A DNA stretch of 64,000 nt from Lachnospiraceae bacterium. GTDB lineage: Bacteria; Bacillota; Clostridia; Lachnospirales; Lachnospiraceae. Positions 27,438 through 36,559 of this stretch are shown piece after piece; the first letter of the stretch is position 1; every line of letters begins with the position of its first letter. The stretch covers positions 1 to 64,000 of the forward strand of contig JAMPGL010000010.1 of NCBI GenBank assembly GCA_023663945.1, read 5' to 3'. Below the pieces are notes generated by a model, which was given only the letters and a program-made list of their open reading frames with translations, was not told the DNA's origin and made no database searches. The translations under genes were made by a program, and so were the position numbers.

Positions 27438-29762
27438 ATGTTTCGTGATGATTTTGTCTGGGGCGTGGCAAGCAGCGCTTATCAGATCGAGGGAAGAGAA
27501 GAAGGCGACGGATGCGGAAAGGGCATCTGGGATACTTTTACGGAAGAAGGACGTATTTTAGATGGACATACATCTTATACGGCGTGCGATCATATGCATC
27601 GTTATAAGGAAGATTATGCGCTTATGCGGATGCTGGGGATTAAGGCGTACCGGTTTTCGGTAAGCTGGGCAAGGCTGATTCCAAACGGAACCGGAGAGGT
27701 GAACAAAAAGGCGGTAACCCTTTACCGCGATATGATTACAGAGATGAAAAGGAACGGGATAGAACCTTATCTGACGATGTATCATTGGGAGTTCCCCCAG
27801 GCGCTTCAGAACCGGGGAGGCTGGCTGAATGAGGAAGTGATTCAGTGGTTCGGTGAATATGCCAAAGCTGTGGCGGAGAACTTTTCGGATCTTTGTGAGA
27901 ATTTTATCACCCTAAACGAGCCGGAATGCTTTGTGGGATTAGGGCATCTTTCCGGTGTTCATGCGCCGGGGCTTAAGCTGCCGCAGAAGGATGTGTTCCA
28001 GATTGCCCATAACGCCCTCCGCGCCCATGGTCAGGCGGTGATCAATTTGCGGAAATATGCGTGCCGTCCGATTAAGGTGGGTTATGCGCCTACCTGCGGA
28101 ATGGCGTATCCGGCAAGTGAGCGGGAGGAGGATATTGAAGCGGCAAGGGAGGTTCTCTTTGGGTTTTATCAGCCTATGGAGAACTGGACGTGGAATGTGG
28201 CATGGTTTAATGACCCGGTATTTTTAGGGAAATATCCGGAGGAGGGGCTTAAAAAGTTTGCAGAATATCTTCCTAAAATTACGAAGGAGGACATGGAATT
28301 AATTTCTCAGCCTCTTGACTTTATGGGACAGAATATTTATAACGGATATATGGTCAGAAGAGGCGGCGGCGGAGAGATTGAATTTGTTGACAGACCGGAG
28401 GGCTTTCCCAAGACGGCGGCAAACTGGCCGGTGACGCCGGAATGCTTTTACTGGGGCGTGAGGTTTTTGTATGAAAGATACAAGCTGCCCCTGTATATTA
28501 CGGAAAACGGCATGTCCTGTCATGATGATGTGTCTCTGGACGGAAAGGTTCATGACCCCAACAGGCAGAATTTTCTTGACCTGTATCTTTCAGCCCTTCA
28601 AAAGGCGAACGATGACGGGGCGGATGTAAGGGGATATTTCCTCTGGACGTTTTTGGACAATTTTGAATGGGATAAGGGATATACGGAGCGGTTTGGAATC
28701 GTCTATGTGGATTTTGCCACTCAAAAGAGAATCGTCAAGGATTCGGCTTACTGGTATCAGAGGATTATTGAATCCAATGGAAGAGAGCTGACGATTAACG
28801 TGAAGGAAAGACCAATCTTATTTTTACAGCCCGTGTTTAAGCAGATGCTTTGGGGCGGAAATAAGCTGAATACGGAATTTGGCTATCCGATTCCCGGCGA
28901 CGATACCGGAGAGTGCTGGGCAATCAGCGCGCACCCTAACGGGGACTGTGTGGTGAAAGAGGGAATTTATGCTGGAAAGAAGCTTTCGGAGCTTTGGAAG
29001 GAGCATGGAGAGCTTTTTGAAAATCTGGATTTGGATCGGTTTCCGCTTTTGATCAAGATTATTGATGCGAAGGATGATTTGAGCATTCAGGTTCACCCGG
29101 ACGACGCCTATGCAGGCGAACACGAGAACGGCTCCCTTGGGAAGACGGAGTGCTGGTATGTTCTGGACTGCCCGGAGGATGCGGCGCTGGTGGTAGGACA
29201 CAATGCGTCCGACAGAGAAGAGCTGAAGGATATGGTGGAGCAGGGAAGATGGGGAGAACTGATTCGGGAGATTCCCGTGAAAAAGGGCGATTTCATTCAG
29301 ATTAATCCCGGCACGGTTCACGCTATCAAAGGAGGGCTTCTGATTTTGGAGACCCAGCAGAACAGCGATATTACCTACCGCGTCTATGATTATGACAGAC
29401 TGACGAACGGAAAGCCCCGCCAGCTTCATGTAAAGCAGAGCATTGACGTGATTACGGTTCCTGCGCCCTCTATAGGGGACAGCGTGCGCTTTGTGGGAGA
29501 CCTGCCGGAGAACGTGATGAACGAGCTGATTTCCTGCGACTATTACACGGTATGGAAGCTGGATGTGACAAAACCTGTCAGGGTAGAGCAGAAGTATCCT
29601 TTCTTAAATATGAGCGTGATAGAAGGGGAAGGTCTGGTGAACGGACAGATGATCAAAAAGGGTGACCATTTTATTCTCCCGGCAGGAATCGGAGAGGTTT
29701 CCCTGCAGGGGAATATGAAGTTAATTGCGTCCACGGTTCCAAATGAGGAGAAGGATGCATAG
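27438..29762 (+). CDS. GH1 glycosidase fused to type I mannose-6-phosphate isomerase
   Basis: A 774-residue two-domain protein. Residues 1 to about 455 are a full GH1 beta-glycosidase: VWGVASSAYQIEG near the start, acid/base E161 (TLNEPE), and nucleophile E356 (YITENG). Residues about 458-774 are a complete ManA-type isomerase with Zn-site motifs QVHPDD (Q551, H553), KTECW (E571) and GTVHAI (H628). The reading frame is continuous through the joint (around 28800) with no stop or repeat. The start is ATG 27438 with TTGGAGG upstream. The GH1 part may cleave mannosyl or glucosyl beta-linkages; the isomerase converts mannose-6-phosphate to fructose-6-phosphate, the exit step of the mannan pathway. 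Confidence 0.92.
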   Translation: MFRDDFVWGVASSAYQIEGREEGDGCGKGIWDTFTEEGRILDGHTSYTACDHMHRYKEDYALMRMLGIKAYRFSVSWARLIPNGTGEVNKKAVTLYRDMITEMKRNGIEPYLTMYHWEFPQALQNRGGWLNEEVIQWFGEYAKAVAENFSDLCENFITLNEPECFVGLGHLSGVHAPGLKLPQKDVFQIAHNALRAHGQAVINLRKYACRPIKVGYAPTCGMAYPASEREEDIEAAREVLFGFYQPMENWTWNVAWFNDPVFLGKYPEEGLKKFAEYLPKITKEDMELISQPLDFMGQNIYNGYMVRRGGGGEIEFVDRPEGFPKTAANWPVTPECFYWGVRFLYERYKLPLYITENGMSCHDDVSLDGKVHDPNRQNFLDLYLSALQKANDDGADVRGYFLWTFLDNFEWDKGYTERFGIVYVDFATQKRIVKDSAYWYQRIIESNGRELTINVKERPILFLQPVFKQMLWGGNKLNTEFGYPIPGDDTGECWAISAHPNGDCVVKEGIYAGKKLSELWKEHGELFENLDLDRFPLLIKIIDAKDDLSIQVHPDDAYAGEHENGSLGKTECWYVLDCPEDAALVVGHNASDREELKDMVEQGRWGELIREIPVKKGDFIQINPGTVHAIKGGLLILETQQNSDITYRVYDYDRLTNGKPRQLHVKQSIDVITVPAPSIGDSVRFVGDLPENVMNELISCDYYTVWKLDVTKPVRVEQKYPFLNMSVIEGEGLVNGQMIKKGDHFILPAGIGEVSLQGNMKLIASTVPNEEKDA

Positions 29763-29821
29763 ACCGGAGAAATTTGAAAAGGAAATATTTTTAAGTATCT
29801 AGGAAAAGGAAGTACACAGAG

Positions 29822-31006
29822 ATGATCAATGAGCAATATAAGAAAATGCTGGAAGGAAAATCCGTAATTCGTGAGCTGTCAGAATTTGCCACGGCAAGGG
29901 GAAAGGAAATCGGCTATGAAAACGTATTTGATTACAGCCTTGGCAACCCTTCCGTGCCGGTTCCGGAACAGTTTACGGAGACGATGATTAACCTGTTAAA
30001 GACCAAGAGCTCCATAGAGCTTCACGGCTACAGCCCAAGCCTTGGGATTGCTTCCGTTAAGGAGGCAATTGCAGAGTCTTTAAATAAAAGATTCGGCATG
30101 GATTACACGGGGAATCATATTTTTCCCACTACCGGAGCGGCGGGCGCCGTGGCGCATGCGGTGCGGTGCGTTACCTGCCCGGGGGATGAGGTGCTGACCT
30201 TTGCCCCCTACTTTCCGGAGTATAATCTGTACATTAATATGTCCGGCGCAGTGCTTAAGGTGGTGCCTGCGGACACGGAAAACTTTCAGATTAATTTTGA
30301 GAAGCTGGAGGAGATGCTGAATGCCAAAACGGCGGCGCTTCTGCTCAACACGCCCAATAACCCTTCCGGCGCCGTGTACAGCGCACAGACCCTCACAAAG
30401 CTTTCGGAGCTTCTTACAAGGAAGCAGAAGGAATATGGGCATGACATTTTTATTATCTCCGATGAGCCTTACCGGGAGATTGTGTTTGACGGGGTGGATG
30501 CTCCTTACGTGTCTAAGTTTTATGATAATACGTTATCCTGCTATTCTTACTCCAAATCCCTTTCCCTTCCGGGAGAGAGAATCGGATATGTGGCGGCGAA
30601 TCCCCGCTGTACCGACGCGGAATTAATCAGCGCTATGTGCGGACAGATTTCAAGGGGAATCGGACATAACTGCCCGCCCTCCATCATCCAGCTTGCGGTA
30701 GCGGAGGTGCTGGATCTGACTTCGGATATGAGCGTTTACGAGCGGAATATGAATCTTTTATACAAAGAGCTTACAGAGCTGGGATTTGACTGTGTAAAGC
30801 CCGGAGGAACCTTTTATATTTTCCCGAAAGCGCTGGAAGAAGATGCATCCGCCTTTTGCAAAAAGGCGCTTAAATACGATCTGGTGCTGGTTCCCTCCGA
30901 CAGCTTCGGCGTGTCCGGCTATTTTCGTATGGCGTACTGCATTGACACAGAAAAGGTGGAGCGTTCCTTAGAACCGCTTCGGAGATTTGTGAAAGAAAAT
31001 TACTAA
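29822..31006 (+). CDS. PLP-dependent aminotransferase, class I/II
   Basis: A fold-type I aminotransferase of 394 residues, substrate not known. The PLP lysine lies in YSYSKSLSLPGERIGY, with the NTPNNPSGAVYS and DEPYREIVFDG cofactor motifs upstream. It resembles the aspartate/aromatic aminotransferase group (AspB-like) of Clostridia. It begins 59 bases after the GH1 fusion and precedes uppP; no functional link with mannan use is obvious. The ribosome site is AAAGGAAG, a little upstream of the ATG. Confidence 0.88.
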   Translation: MINEQYKKMLEGKSVIRELSEFATARGKEIGYENVFDYSLGNPSVPVPEQFTETMINLLKTKSSIELHGYSPSLGIASVKEAIAESLNKRFGMDYTGNHIFPTTGAAGAVAHAVRCVTCPGDEVLTFAPYFPEYNLYINMSGAVLKVVPADTENFQINFEKLEEMLNAKTAALLLNTPNNPSGAVYSAQTLTKLSELLTRKQKEYGHDIFIISDEPYREIVFDGVDAPYVSKFYDNTLSCYSYSKSLSLPGERIGYVAANPRCTDAELISAMCGQISRGIGHNCPPSIIQLAVAEVLDLTSDMSVYERNMNLLYKELTELGFDCVKPGGTFYIFPKALEEDASAFCKKALKYDLVLVPSDSFGVSGYFRMAYCIDTEKVERSLEPLRRFVKENY

Positions 31007-31045
31007 AGCAGGTTATGAAAGCAAATGGAAAGGATCGGTAACGGG

Positions 31046-31894
31046 ATGATTGAGTTTTTGAAGGCGGTGCTGTTCGGAATCGTGGAGGGAATCACGGAAT
31101 GGCTTCCCATAAGCAGTACCGGACATATGATACTTCTGGATGAATTTGTGAAGCTTGATGTGTCGCCGGAATTTTGGGAAATGTTTTTGGTTGTGATTCA
31201 GCTTGGAGCAATTCTTGCGGTGGTGCTTTTGTTCTGGAACCGGATATGGCCCTTCGGCAAAAAGAATAATCCGCATCCGGCGGGCAGAAGCGGAGCGCTG
31301 GCATGGTGCAAGAAGGATGTCTGGATTTTGTGGTTTAAAATTATAGCCGCCTGTCTTCCGGCGGCTGTGGTGGGGCTTTTGTTTGACGAGTATTTTGAGA
31401 GTCTTTTTTACAACGGAGTCTGCGTGGCGGTTGCCCTGATTGTGTTCGGCGTCGGGTTTTTGGTTATTGAAAACAGAAATAGTAACAGAAAGCCTAAGAT
31501 TCATTCTTTGAACCAGATTACCTATAAGACGGCGCTGATCATAGGAATGTTTCAGTTAATTGCGGCAATCTTCCCGGGAACCTCCCGCTCAGGGGCTACC
31601 ATTTTAGGTGCGCTTCTTATCGGTGTTTCCAGAACCGTTGCGGCGGAGTTTACGTTTTTCCTTGCCATCCCTGTTATGTTAGGGGCAAGCCTGTTGAAGA
31701 TTTTGAAATTTGGATTTGCTTTTAGCGGGAATGAGATGATGATTTTGGTTACCGGAATGGTGACTGCCTTTGTGGTTTCTGTGATAGTGATCAGGTTTTT
31801 GATGGGCTACATTAAGAAGCATAATTTTAAGATTTTTGGGTGGTATCGGATTGTTTTGGGGATTTTGGTGCTGTTTTATTTTGGGATGGCGTAA
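31046..31894 (+). CDS. uppP: Undecaprenyl-diphosphatase
   Basis: A membrane enzyme that dephosphorylates undecaprenyl diphosphate to recycle the lipid carrier of cell-wall synthesis; it also gives bacitracin tolerance. It has the two family signatures, EGITEWLPISSTGH near the N-terminus and PGTSRSGATI in the second half, with about eight hydrophobic segments. I place the start at ATG 31046 (282 residues), because homologues begin just before this region and AAAGGA lies upstream; ATG 31025 would add seven residues. A strong terminator follows at 31984. Confidence 0.95.
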   Translation: MIEFLKAVLFGIVEGITEWLPISSTGHMILLDEFVKLDVSPEFWEMFLVVIQLGAILAVVLLFWNRIWPFGKKNNPHPAGRSGALAWCKKDVWILWFKIIAACLPAAVVGLLFDEYFESLFYNGVCVAVALIVFGVGFLVIENRNSNRKPKIHSLNQITYKTALIIGMFQLIAAIFPGTSRSGATILGALLIGVSRTVAAEFTFFLAIPVMLGASLLKILKFGFAFSGNEMMILVTGMVTAFVVSVIVIRFLMGYIKKHNFKIFGWYRIVLGILVLFYFGMA

Positions 31895-31983
31895 ATTGTT
31901 TTCTTGGAAAAGTGACCCCTGCCTTTTGTACGCGAAACAATTTACTAATAAGTTAATGGTGCATAAATTTAATATTAAAGCAG

Positions 31984-32021
31984 AAACGCATGGGATAGTA
32001 TTGCAAGCCATGCGTTTTTTT
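31984..32021 (+). terminator. Terminator downstream of uppP
   Basis: AAACGCATGG (31984-31993) and CCATGCGTTT (32008-32017) form a perfect 10-bp stem with a 14-base loop and end in a run of seven T. Confidence 0.9.
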
Positions 32022-32081
32022 GTGCATATAGAGCTGTCTGCATAAATGCTATATAGATAGAGAATTTAAAGGAGCGAATTA

Positions 32082-32110
32082 TTGACATAAGAGCGTAATA
32101 ATGCTAAAAT
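32082..32110 (+). promoter_or_regulatory. Sigma-A promoter of the orphan binding-protein gene
   Basis: TTGACA (32082-32087), 17-base spacer, TAAAAT (32105-32110). Transcription would start near 32117 and leave a leader of about 135 bases. Confidence 0.8.
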
Positions 32111-32200
32111 TAAAAAAGATTTGAAATAATTATAAAATATTTTAAATATATTCCAAGGGGTGGAATATAAATGGGAGTTTTATATATTAACTAAGGTTTC

Positions 32201-32226
32201 AATTCAGCACAATAGTGTGCTGAATT
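32201..32226 (+). promoter_or_regulatory. Perfect palindromic hairpin in the leader of the orphan binding protein
   Basis: AATTCAGCACA (32201-32211) and TGTGCTGAATT (32216-32226) pair perfectly around ATAG. It lies about 25 bases before the GGAGG site and 26 before ATG 32252. It could be an RNA stem protecting the message or an operator for a repressor; no T-tract follows. Confidence 0.65.
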
Positions 32227-32251
32227 AGAAATAAAATAAGGAGGATATAGT

Positions 32252-33829
32252 ATGAAGATCAAAAAAGTTTTAGCCATAGTTCTGGCAACAGCTATGGCAG
32301 CAACTATGTTGACCGGTTGTGGCGGGGGGAATGAAACTGCACCGGCGGTCAGCGACAGTCAGCCGGAAGCCCCGGCAGAAGATGCATCTCCTGCCGAAGA
32401 TACATCGGAAGACAACGCAGAATCTGCTGAAAATGCAGGCGGAGAAAAGGTTCATATTAACATTTACAAGTCCAGCTTTAATGTACCGGCGCCTGACAGT
32501 GCACAGGTTGCAAAGATTCAGGACGCTATTAATGAGTATATTGCTGATAAGATTAATGTAGAAGTCAGTATCACGGATGCTTCTTCCGGAGAATATCCGG
32601 AAAAGGCAAACTTAGCATTGGCAAATGGTGAGATTAACCTTTTGTGGACAGCTTCCTGGGAACCTACCGTGGGAACAAATGAGCTCTGGAAGTCTAATGC
32701 GGTATATGACATTACAGATTTGCTTCCGGGAACCACGTTATATGATTCCATGCCGGAGTCAATTTGGGAAGCTTCCCGTTATGACGGCAGAGATTTATAT
32801 GTTCCTGTATATAAGGAAGCTTACGAAGGTTATGATTTGAAATTCCCGGAAGGCTATGTGAATGAGTTTGGTCTAGACCTTTCTTCTATTAAAGAGTTGA
32901 AGGATTTGGAGCCTTATCTCGAATGGTGCAAGACAGAGAAAAATATGCGGTACCCTTACTTATTAGGTAAGACAGCAATGTTTTTCCGTTATTACATTGA
33001 TAAGTACGATTTCTTTACAGGCACTTATTCCTTTATTGCCGTTGACAGAGAGACCAATGAAGTAGTAAACACTATTTTAACTCAGGACTATCTCGACTTC
33101 TGTACTTTGATGTGCGAATGGGGAGAAAAGGGTTACATTTCGGAAGATGAAGCAGCTAAGGTCACATTGGACAACGCGGCACAGGGAGATTCCTGGGGCG
33201 TTAACTGGTGGACATGCGTACCGGGTGATGAGGCAAACTCTGAATCACGTGACCTTCAGGAAGAAGTATTTATAGAAGGATTTACCGGCAAGTATGCTCA
33301 TTCGACAACAACACTTGGCTCCTGCTATGCAATTACGTCAATCAGTACGGAAGAAGAGGCAAAGGCTTGTATTGATTTCTTAGGACTGTTATATACAGAC
33401 ACTACACTGGCTGACCTTTATACCTATGGCATTGAAGGTGAAGATTATACGCGTGATGCTGAGGGCAAGGTTACTGCTAACAATGAAAAATATGGCCATT
33501 CAGCCTGGGAGTCAACTTCTATTGTTCCGCTCAGTCTTGTAGCGGGCGATGCTGATGACAAGGTTCAGAACTATATTGATAATAACAATGCGGCAATTTC
33601 CTCTTGTGCATCCGGATTCCGTTTTGATGCAAGCCCGGTAGAAGCGCAGTATGCGGCATGCGGTAATATGTATGATCAGTATGGTTATGTGCTTGAGGTC
33701 GGCGGTTATCCTGCGGCTGATGTTGAGGCAGTGATTCAGGAATACAGTGCGGCTCTTGACGAAGCCGGCTATCAGGATGTTTTGAAAGAGTTCCAGTCAC
33801 AGTATGATGCATGGAAGGCTTCCAAATAA
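32252..33829 (+). CDS. Extracellular solute-binding lipoprotein without linked permeases
   Basis: A 525-residue lipoprotein with a signal peptide and lipobox ending at Cys23 (LTGC), then an acidic Pro/Ala/Glu linker to about residue 65. The rest looks like the large CUT1/LplA-type binding proteins of Clostridia that end in a DUF3502-like helical tail (QSQYDAWKASK). It stands alone between its own promoter and terminator, so it must share membrane partners encoded elsewhere or serve as a receptor. The ligand is not known; a complex glycan or oligosaccharide is likely by family. Confidence 0.85.
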   Translation: MKIKKVLAIVLATAMAATMLTGCGGGNETAPAVSDSQPEAPAEDASPAEDTSEDNAESAENAGGEKVHINIYKSSFNVPAPDSAQVAKIQDAINEYIADKINVEVSITDASSGEYPEKANLALANGEINLLWTASWEPTVGTNELWKSNAVYDITDLLPGTTLYDSMPESIWEASRYDGRDLYVPVYKEAYEGYDLKFPEGYVNEFGLDLSSIKELKDLEPYLEWCKTEKNMRYPYLLGKTAMFFRYYIDKYDFFTGTYSFIAVDRETNEVVNTILTQDYLDFCTLMCEWGEKGYISEDEAAKVTLDNAAQGDSWGVNWWTCVPGDEANSESRDLQEEVFIEGFTGKYAHSTTTLGSCYAITSISTEEEAKACIDFLGLLYTDTTLADLYTYGIEGEDYTRDAEGKVTANNEKYGHSAWESTSIVPLSLVAGDADDKVQNYIDNNNAAISSCASGFRFDASPVEAQYAACGNMYDQYGYVLEVGGYPAADVEAVIQEYSAALDEAGYQDVLKEFQSQYDAWKASK

Positions 33830-33886
33830 TCAGAGTTAAAATAAAATGTAATAAGGAGCTGTTGTAAAAGCAGAGAATTATCTGCC

Positions 33887-33906
33887 GGAGCAAGGGCTCC
33901 TTTTTT
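33887..33906 (+). terminator. Terminator of the orphan binding-protein gene
   Basis: GGAGC (33887-33891) and GCTCC (33896-33900) pair around AAGG, followed by TTTTTT. Confidence 0.85.
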
Positions 33907-33978
33907 CAAAAAAGGGCTTTCAAACAATATCAAAAATTAACAAATTGAGCTTTTTAAGCTGTAAAATCATCAATTTAG

Positions 33979-34007
33979 TTGACAGTTGAGAGATTATGGG
34001 TTACACT
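33979..34007 (+). promoter_or_regulatory. Promoter of the histone-like gene
   Basis: TTGACA (33979-33984), 17-base spacer, TACACT (34002-34007). The leader to ATG 34114 is about 100 bases; AAAGGAG lies before the ATG. Confidence 0.75.
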
Positions 34008-34113
34008 GATTTGCAGAAATGTACTGTCAGTGTGTACACCGGACAGGATTTCGGGGGAGAAATAAGTACGTAACCGTTATTATGGGAGAGATTGATCGAA
34101 AGGAGTCATTATC

Positions 34114-34548
34114 ATGGCAGAAGTAAAAAAAGCAACTGCTAAGGCGGTTGCTAAGGCAGAGCCGGTAAAAGAAGCGGCAGCTGAGGCAAAAAAAGAGGTA
34201 AAAGAGGCACCTGAGGTTAAGGCGGAGGTAAAGAAAGCTCCTGCAAAGAGGGCAGCAGCGAAGAAGCCTGCCGCAAAGAAAGCGCCCGTAAAGAAGGCTG
34301 CTGCTAAGAAGGAAACAGCGCCCAAGGAAGCTGTAAAGCAGGAAGAAGTAAAAGAAACTGTTAATTTCCAGTTCAGCGGAAAGTCCTATACGCCGGATGC
34401 GCTCTTAAGCATCTGCCGGGACGTATGGAAATACGACCTGAATGGAAAAGAAGAAGATTTCAAGAGTGTAGAGCTTTATGTGAAACCGGAAGAGAACACT
34501 ACATATTATGTGATCAACGGAGATATTACCGGAAGCTTCTTTATCTAA
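34114..34548 (+). CDS. Histone H1-like Lys/Ala-rich protein with DUF6465-like C-terminus
   Basis: A 144-residue protein in two parts. Residues 1-80 are almost only Lys, Ala, Glu, Pro and Val with KKPAAKKAPVKKAAAKK-type repeats, like bacterial H1-like tails that bind DNA without sequence preference. Residues about 83-144 form a small compact domain (FSGKSYTPDALLSICRDVWK, then a YVKPEEN-YYVING segment), which I match to DUF6465 of Clostridia. The gene has its own promoter and terminator. A role in nucleoid structure is plausible but not proven; the C-terminal domain might bind a partner protein. Confidence 0.8.
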   Translation: MAEVKKATAKAVAKAEPVKEAAAEAKKEVKEAPEVKAEVKKAPAKRAAAKKPAAKKAPVKKAAAKKETAPKEAVKQEEVKETVNFQFSGKSYTPDALLSICRDVWKYDLNGKEEDFKSVELYVKPEENTTYYVINGDITGSFFI

Positions 34549-34575
34549 TGAAATAAAGATTGACAGAAATCTTTT

Positions 34576-34604
34576 GAGCTGGCTGAATCGCCAGCTCTCT
34601 TTTT
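34576..34604 (+). terminator. Terminator of the histone-like gene
   Basis: GAGCTGGC (34576-34583) and GCCAGCTC (34590-34597) form a perfect stem around TGAATC, followed by TCTTTTT. Confidence 0.92.
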
Positions 34605-34661
34605 GCGTAAGGAGCAGCTTCTATTTTAGACTTTTTTAATAATTATTTTTTGATATATCTG

Positions 34662-34690
34662 TTGACAATGAATAGGGTAAGTGATATTTT
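34662..34690 (+). promoter_or_regulatory. Promoter of the hrcA-dnaK operon
   Basis: TTGACA (34662-34667), 17-base spacer, TATTTT (34685-34690). The CIRCE operator begins 15 bases after the -10 box. Confidence 0.85.
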
Positions 34691-34704
34691 ATGGTAAGAA
34701 GATG

Positions 34705-34731
34705 TTAGCACTCTATTAGATTGAGTGCTAA
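34705..34731. promoter_or_regulatory. CIRCE operator (HrcA binding site)
   Basis: TTAGCACTC, nine bases, GAGTGCTAA: an exact match to the CIRCE consensus. HrcA encoded just downstream represses from this site at normal temperature, so the chaperone operon is self-controlled. Confidence 0.98.
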
Positions 34732-34787
34732 CAACATGAGGATCAGGAGCTTATGGAAGAGGTTTTGCATAGAAAGGGGTGAAGGCG

Positions 34788-35819
34788 GTGCAGTTAAGTG
34801 AAAGAAAAGTAAGAATCCTGCAGGCAATCATCCGAAATTATCTGGAAACCGGTGAGCCGGTGGGAAGCAGGACCATTTCCAAGTACACGGATTTGAATTT
34901 AAGCTCCGCGACTATCCGAAACGAGATGTCGGATTTGGAGGAGATGGGTTATATCCTTCAGCCCCACACTTCCGCAGGGCGCATTCCTTCGGATAAGGGA
35001 TACCGGCTTTATGTGGATACCATGATGGAGGAGAAGGAAAAGGAGTTAGAAGAGCTGAAAGAGATGATGCTGGAAAAGGAAGATAAGATGGATCATCTTC
35101 TTAAGCAGGTGGCAAAGCTTCTGGCGGTTAACACTAATTACGCCACCATGATTTCGGCGCCGACCATCCATACCAATAAGATTAAGTTTTTACAGCTTTC
35201 CCGCGTGGACAGCAACCAGCTGCTTGCGGTGGTGGTAGTAGAAGGAAATGTGATTAAGAACAACATCATTCCGGTAAGCGAGGAGATGAGCGACGAGACG
35301 CTCCTAAAGCTGAATATTCTGCTGAACACCCATTTAAACGGGCTGGCGCTTGAAGAGATTAATCTTGGCATGATTTCCGCAATGAAACAGCAGGCGGGCA
35401 TTCACAGCACCGTAGTAGGGGATGTGGTTGACGCCATTGCAGAGTCCATTAAAGCGGATGAAGATTTGGAAATTTATACCAGCGGCGCAAACAATATTTT
35501 TAAATATCCGGAGCTGGCGGATCAGCAGAAGGCAAGCCAGATTATCAATACCTTTGAAGAAAAGCAGATGCTTACGGAGCTGGTGCAGGATACGCTGGCG
35601 GACGAGAACAATACGGGCATTCAGGTGTACATTGGAAACGAGACGCCTATTCAGACCATGAAGGACTGCAGCGTGGTCACCGCAACCTATGAATTAGGGG
35701 AAGGAATGCGAGGAACAATAGGAATTATCGGACCGAAGAGAATGGATTACGACAAGGTAGTAGGCACGCTTAAGACAATTACTCATCAACTGGATGAACT
35801 ATATAAAAAGAAAACATAG
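34788..35819 (+). CDS. hrcA: Heat-inducible transcription repressor HrcA
   Basis: Represses class I heat-shock genes by binding CIRCE, 57 bases upstream of this start. The winged helix-turn-helix lies in the first 80 residues, with the family signatures TGEPVGSRTI, SSATIRNEM and PHTSAGRIPSDKGYR. I choose GTG 34788 (VQLSERK, where homologues begin) with AAAGGGG about nine bases upstream; GTG 34779 adds three residues. About 343 residues, normal for the family. Confidence 0.96.
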   Translation: MQLSERKVRILQAIIRNYLETGEPVGSRTISKYTDLNLSSATIRNEMSDLEEMGYILQPHTSAGRIPSDKGYRLYVDTMMEEKEKELEELKEMMLEKEDKMDHLLKQVAKLLAVNTNYATMISAPTIHTNKIKFLQLSRVDSNQLLAVVVVEGNVIKNNIIPVSEEMSDETLLKLNILLNTHLNGLALEEINLGMISAMKQQAGIHSTVVGDVVDAIAESIKADEDLEIYTSGANNIFKYPELADQQKASQIINTFEEKQMLTELVQDTLADENNTGIQVYIGNETPIQTMKDCSVVTATYELGEGMRGTIGIIGPKRMDYDKVVGTLKTITHQLDELYKKKT

Positions 35820-35841
35820 CAAATGAAAGGGCTGAGGACGA

Positions 35842-36492
35842 ATGAGTGAAGAAGTAAAGAAAGATATGCCTGACGAGGAGACGGAAGACATGCCGGAAGA
35901 GGCTTTGGAAGAGGAAACAGATACAGAAGCGGAGGCAGAAGCGGAAACAGAGGCGGAAGCGGAAGACGAGAGCGCCGGAGAACCGGAGCCGGAGGCTGTA
36001 TCGAGAGCGGAAAAGAAAGCGGCAAAAAAGAAATTCAAAGCGGATAAAAAACAGGATGCATTAAAAGAAAAAATCGAAGAGCTTGAAGACCGTGTGAAAC
36101 GTCAGATGGCGGAATTTGAAAATTTCCGCAAGCGCACGGAAAGAGAAAAGACAGCCATGTTTGAAACCGGCGCAAAGAGCGTAATCGAAAAGATTCTGCC
36201 GGTGGTAGACAACTTTGAAAGGGGTCTGGCTGCGGTTCCCGAAGCGGAGAAGGGCGGCGCCTTTGAAGAAGGGATGGAAATGATTTACAAGCAGCTTATG
36301 GCAGAATTGGAAAAGATGGATGTGAAGCCTATCCCGGCAGTGGGAGAAGAGTTCAATCCGGAATTTCATAACGCGGTGATGCAGGTGGAGAGTGAGGAAT
36401 ACGAATCCGGCATCATTGCCCAGGAGCTTCAAAAGGGATACACCTATCGGGACTCCGTGGTAAGACACAGCATGGTCGGCGTTGTAAGCTGA
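35842..36492 (+). CDS. grpE: GrpE nucleotide exchange factor
   Basis: Cochaperone that releases ADP from DnaK. Residues 1-60 are an acidic, low-complexity Glu/Ala tail. A coiled coil follows (about 70-110, with [11 protein letters not shown]), and the C-terminal beta domain has the GrpE signature around [14 protein letters not shown] and [14 protein letters not shown]. 216 residues. It sits between hrcA and dnaK, the normal order in Firmicutes. Confidence 0.96.
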   Translation: MSEEVKKDMPDEETEDMPEEALEEETDTEAEAEAETEAEAEDESAGEPEPEAVSRAEKKAAKKKFKADKKQDALKEKIEELEDRVKRQMAEFENFRKRTEREKTAMFETGAKSVIEKILPVVDNFERGLAAVPEAEKGGAFEEGMEMIYKQLMAELEKMDVKPIPAVGEEFNPEFHNAVMQVESEEYESGIIAQELQKGYTYRDSVVRHSMVGVVS

Positions 36493-36559
36493 CTTCAAAA
36501 GGCAGTTAACATCAATATTGCATAAATCAAACAATTATAATTTTAAGGAGGAAATCGTT

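Noticed and set aside
36518-36559. Upstream ATG for dnaK
   Set aside because: No ribosome site; ATG 36560 has AAGGAGG and begins where all DnaK proteins do.
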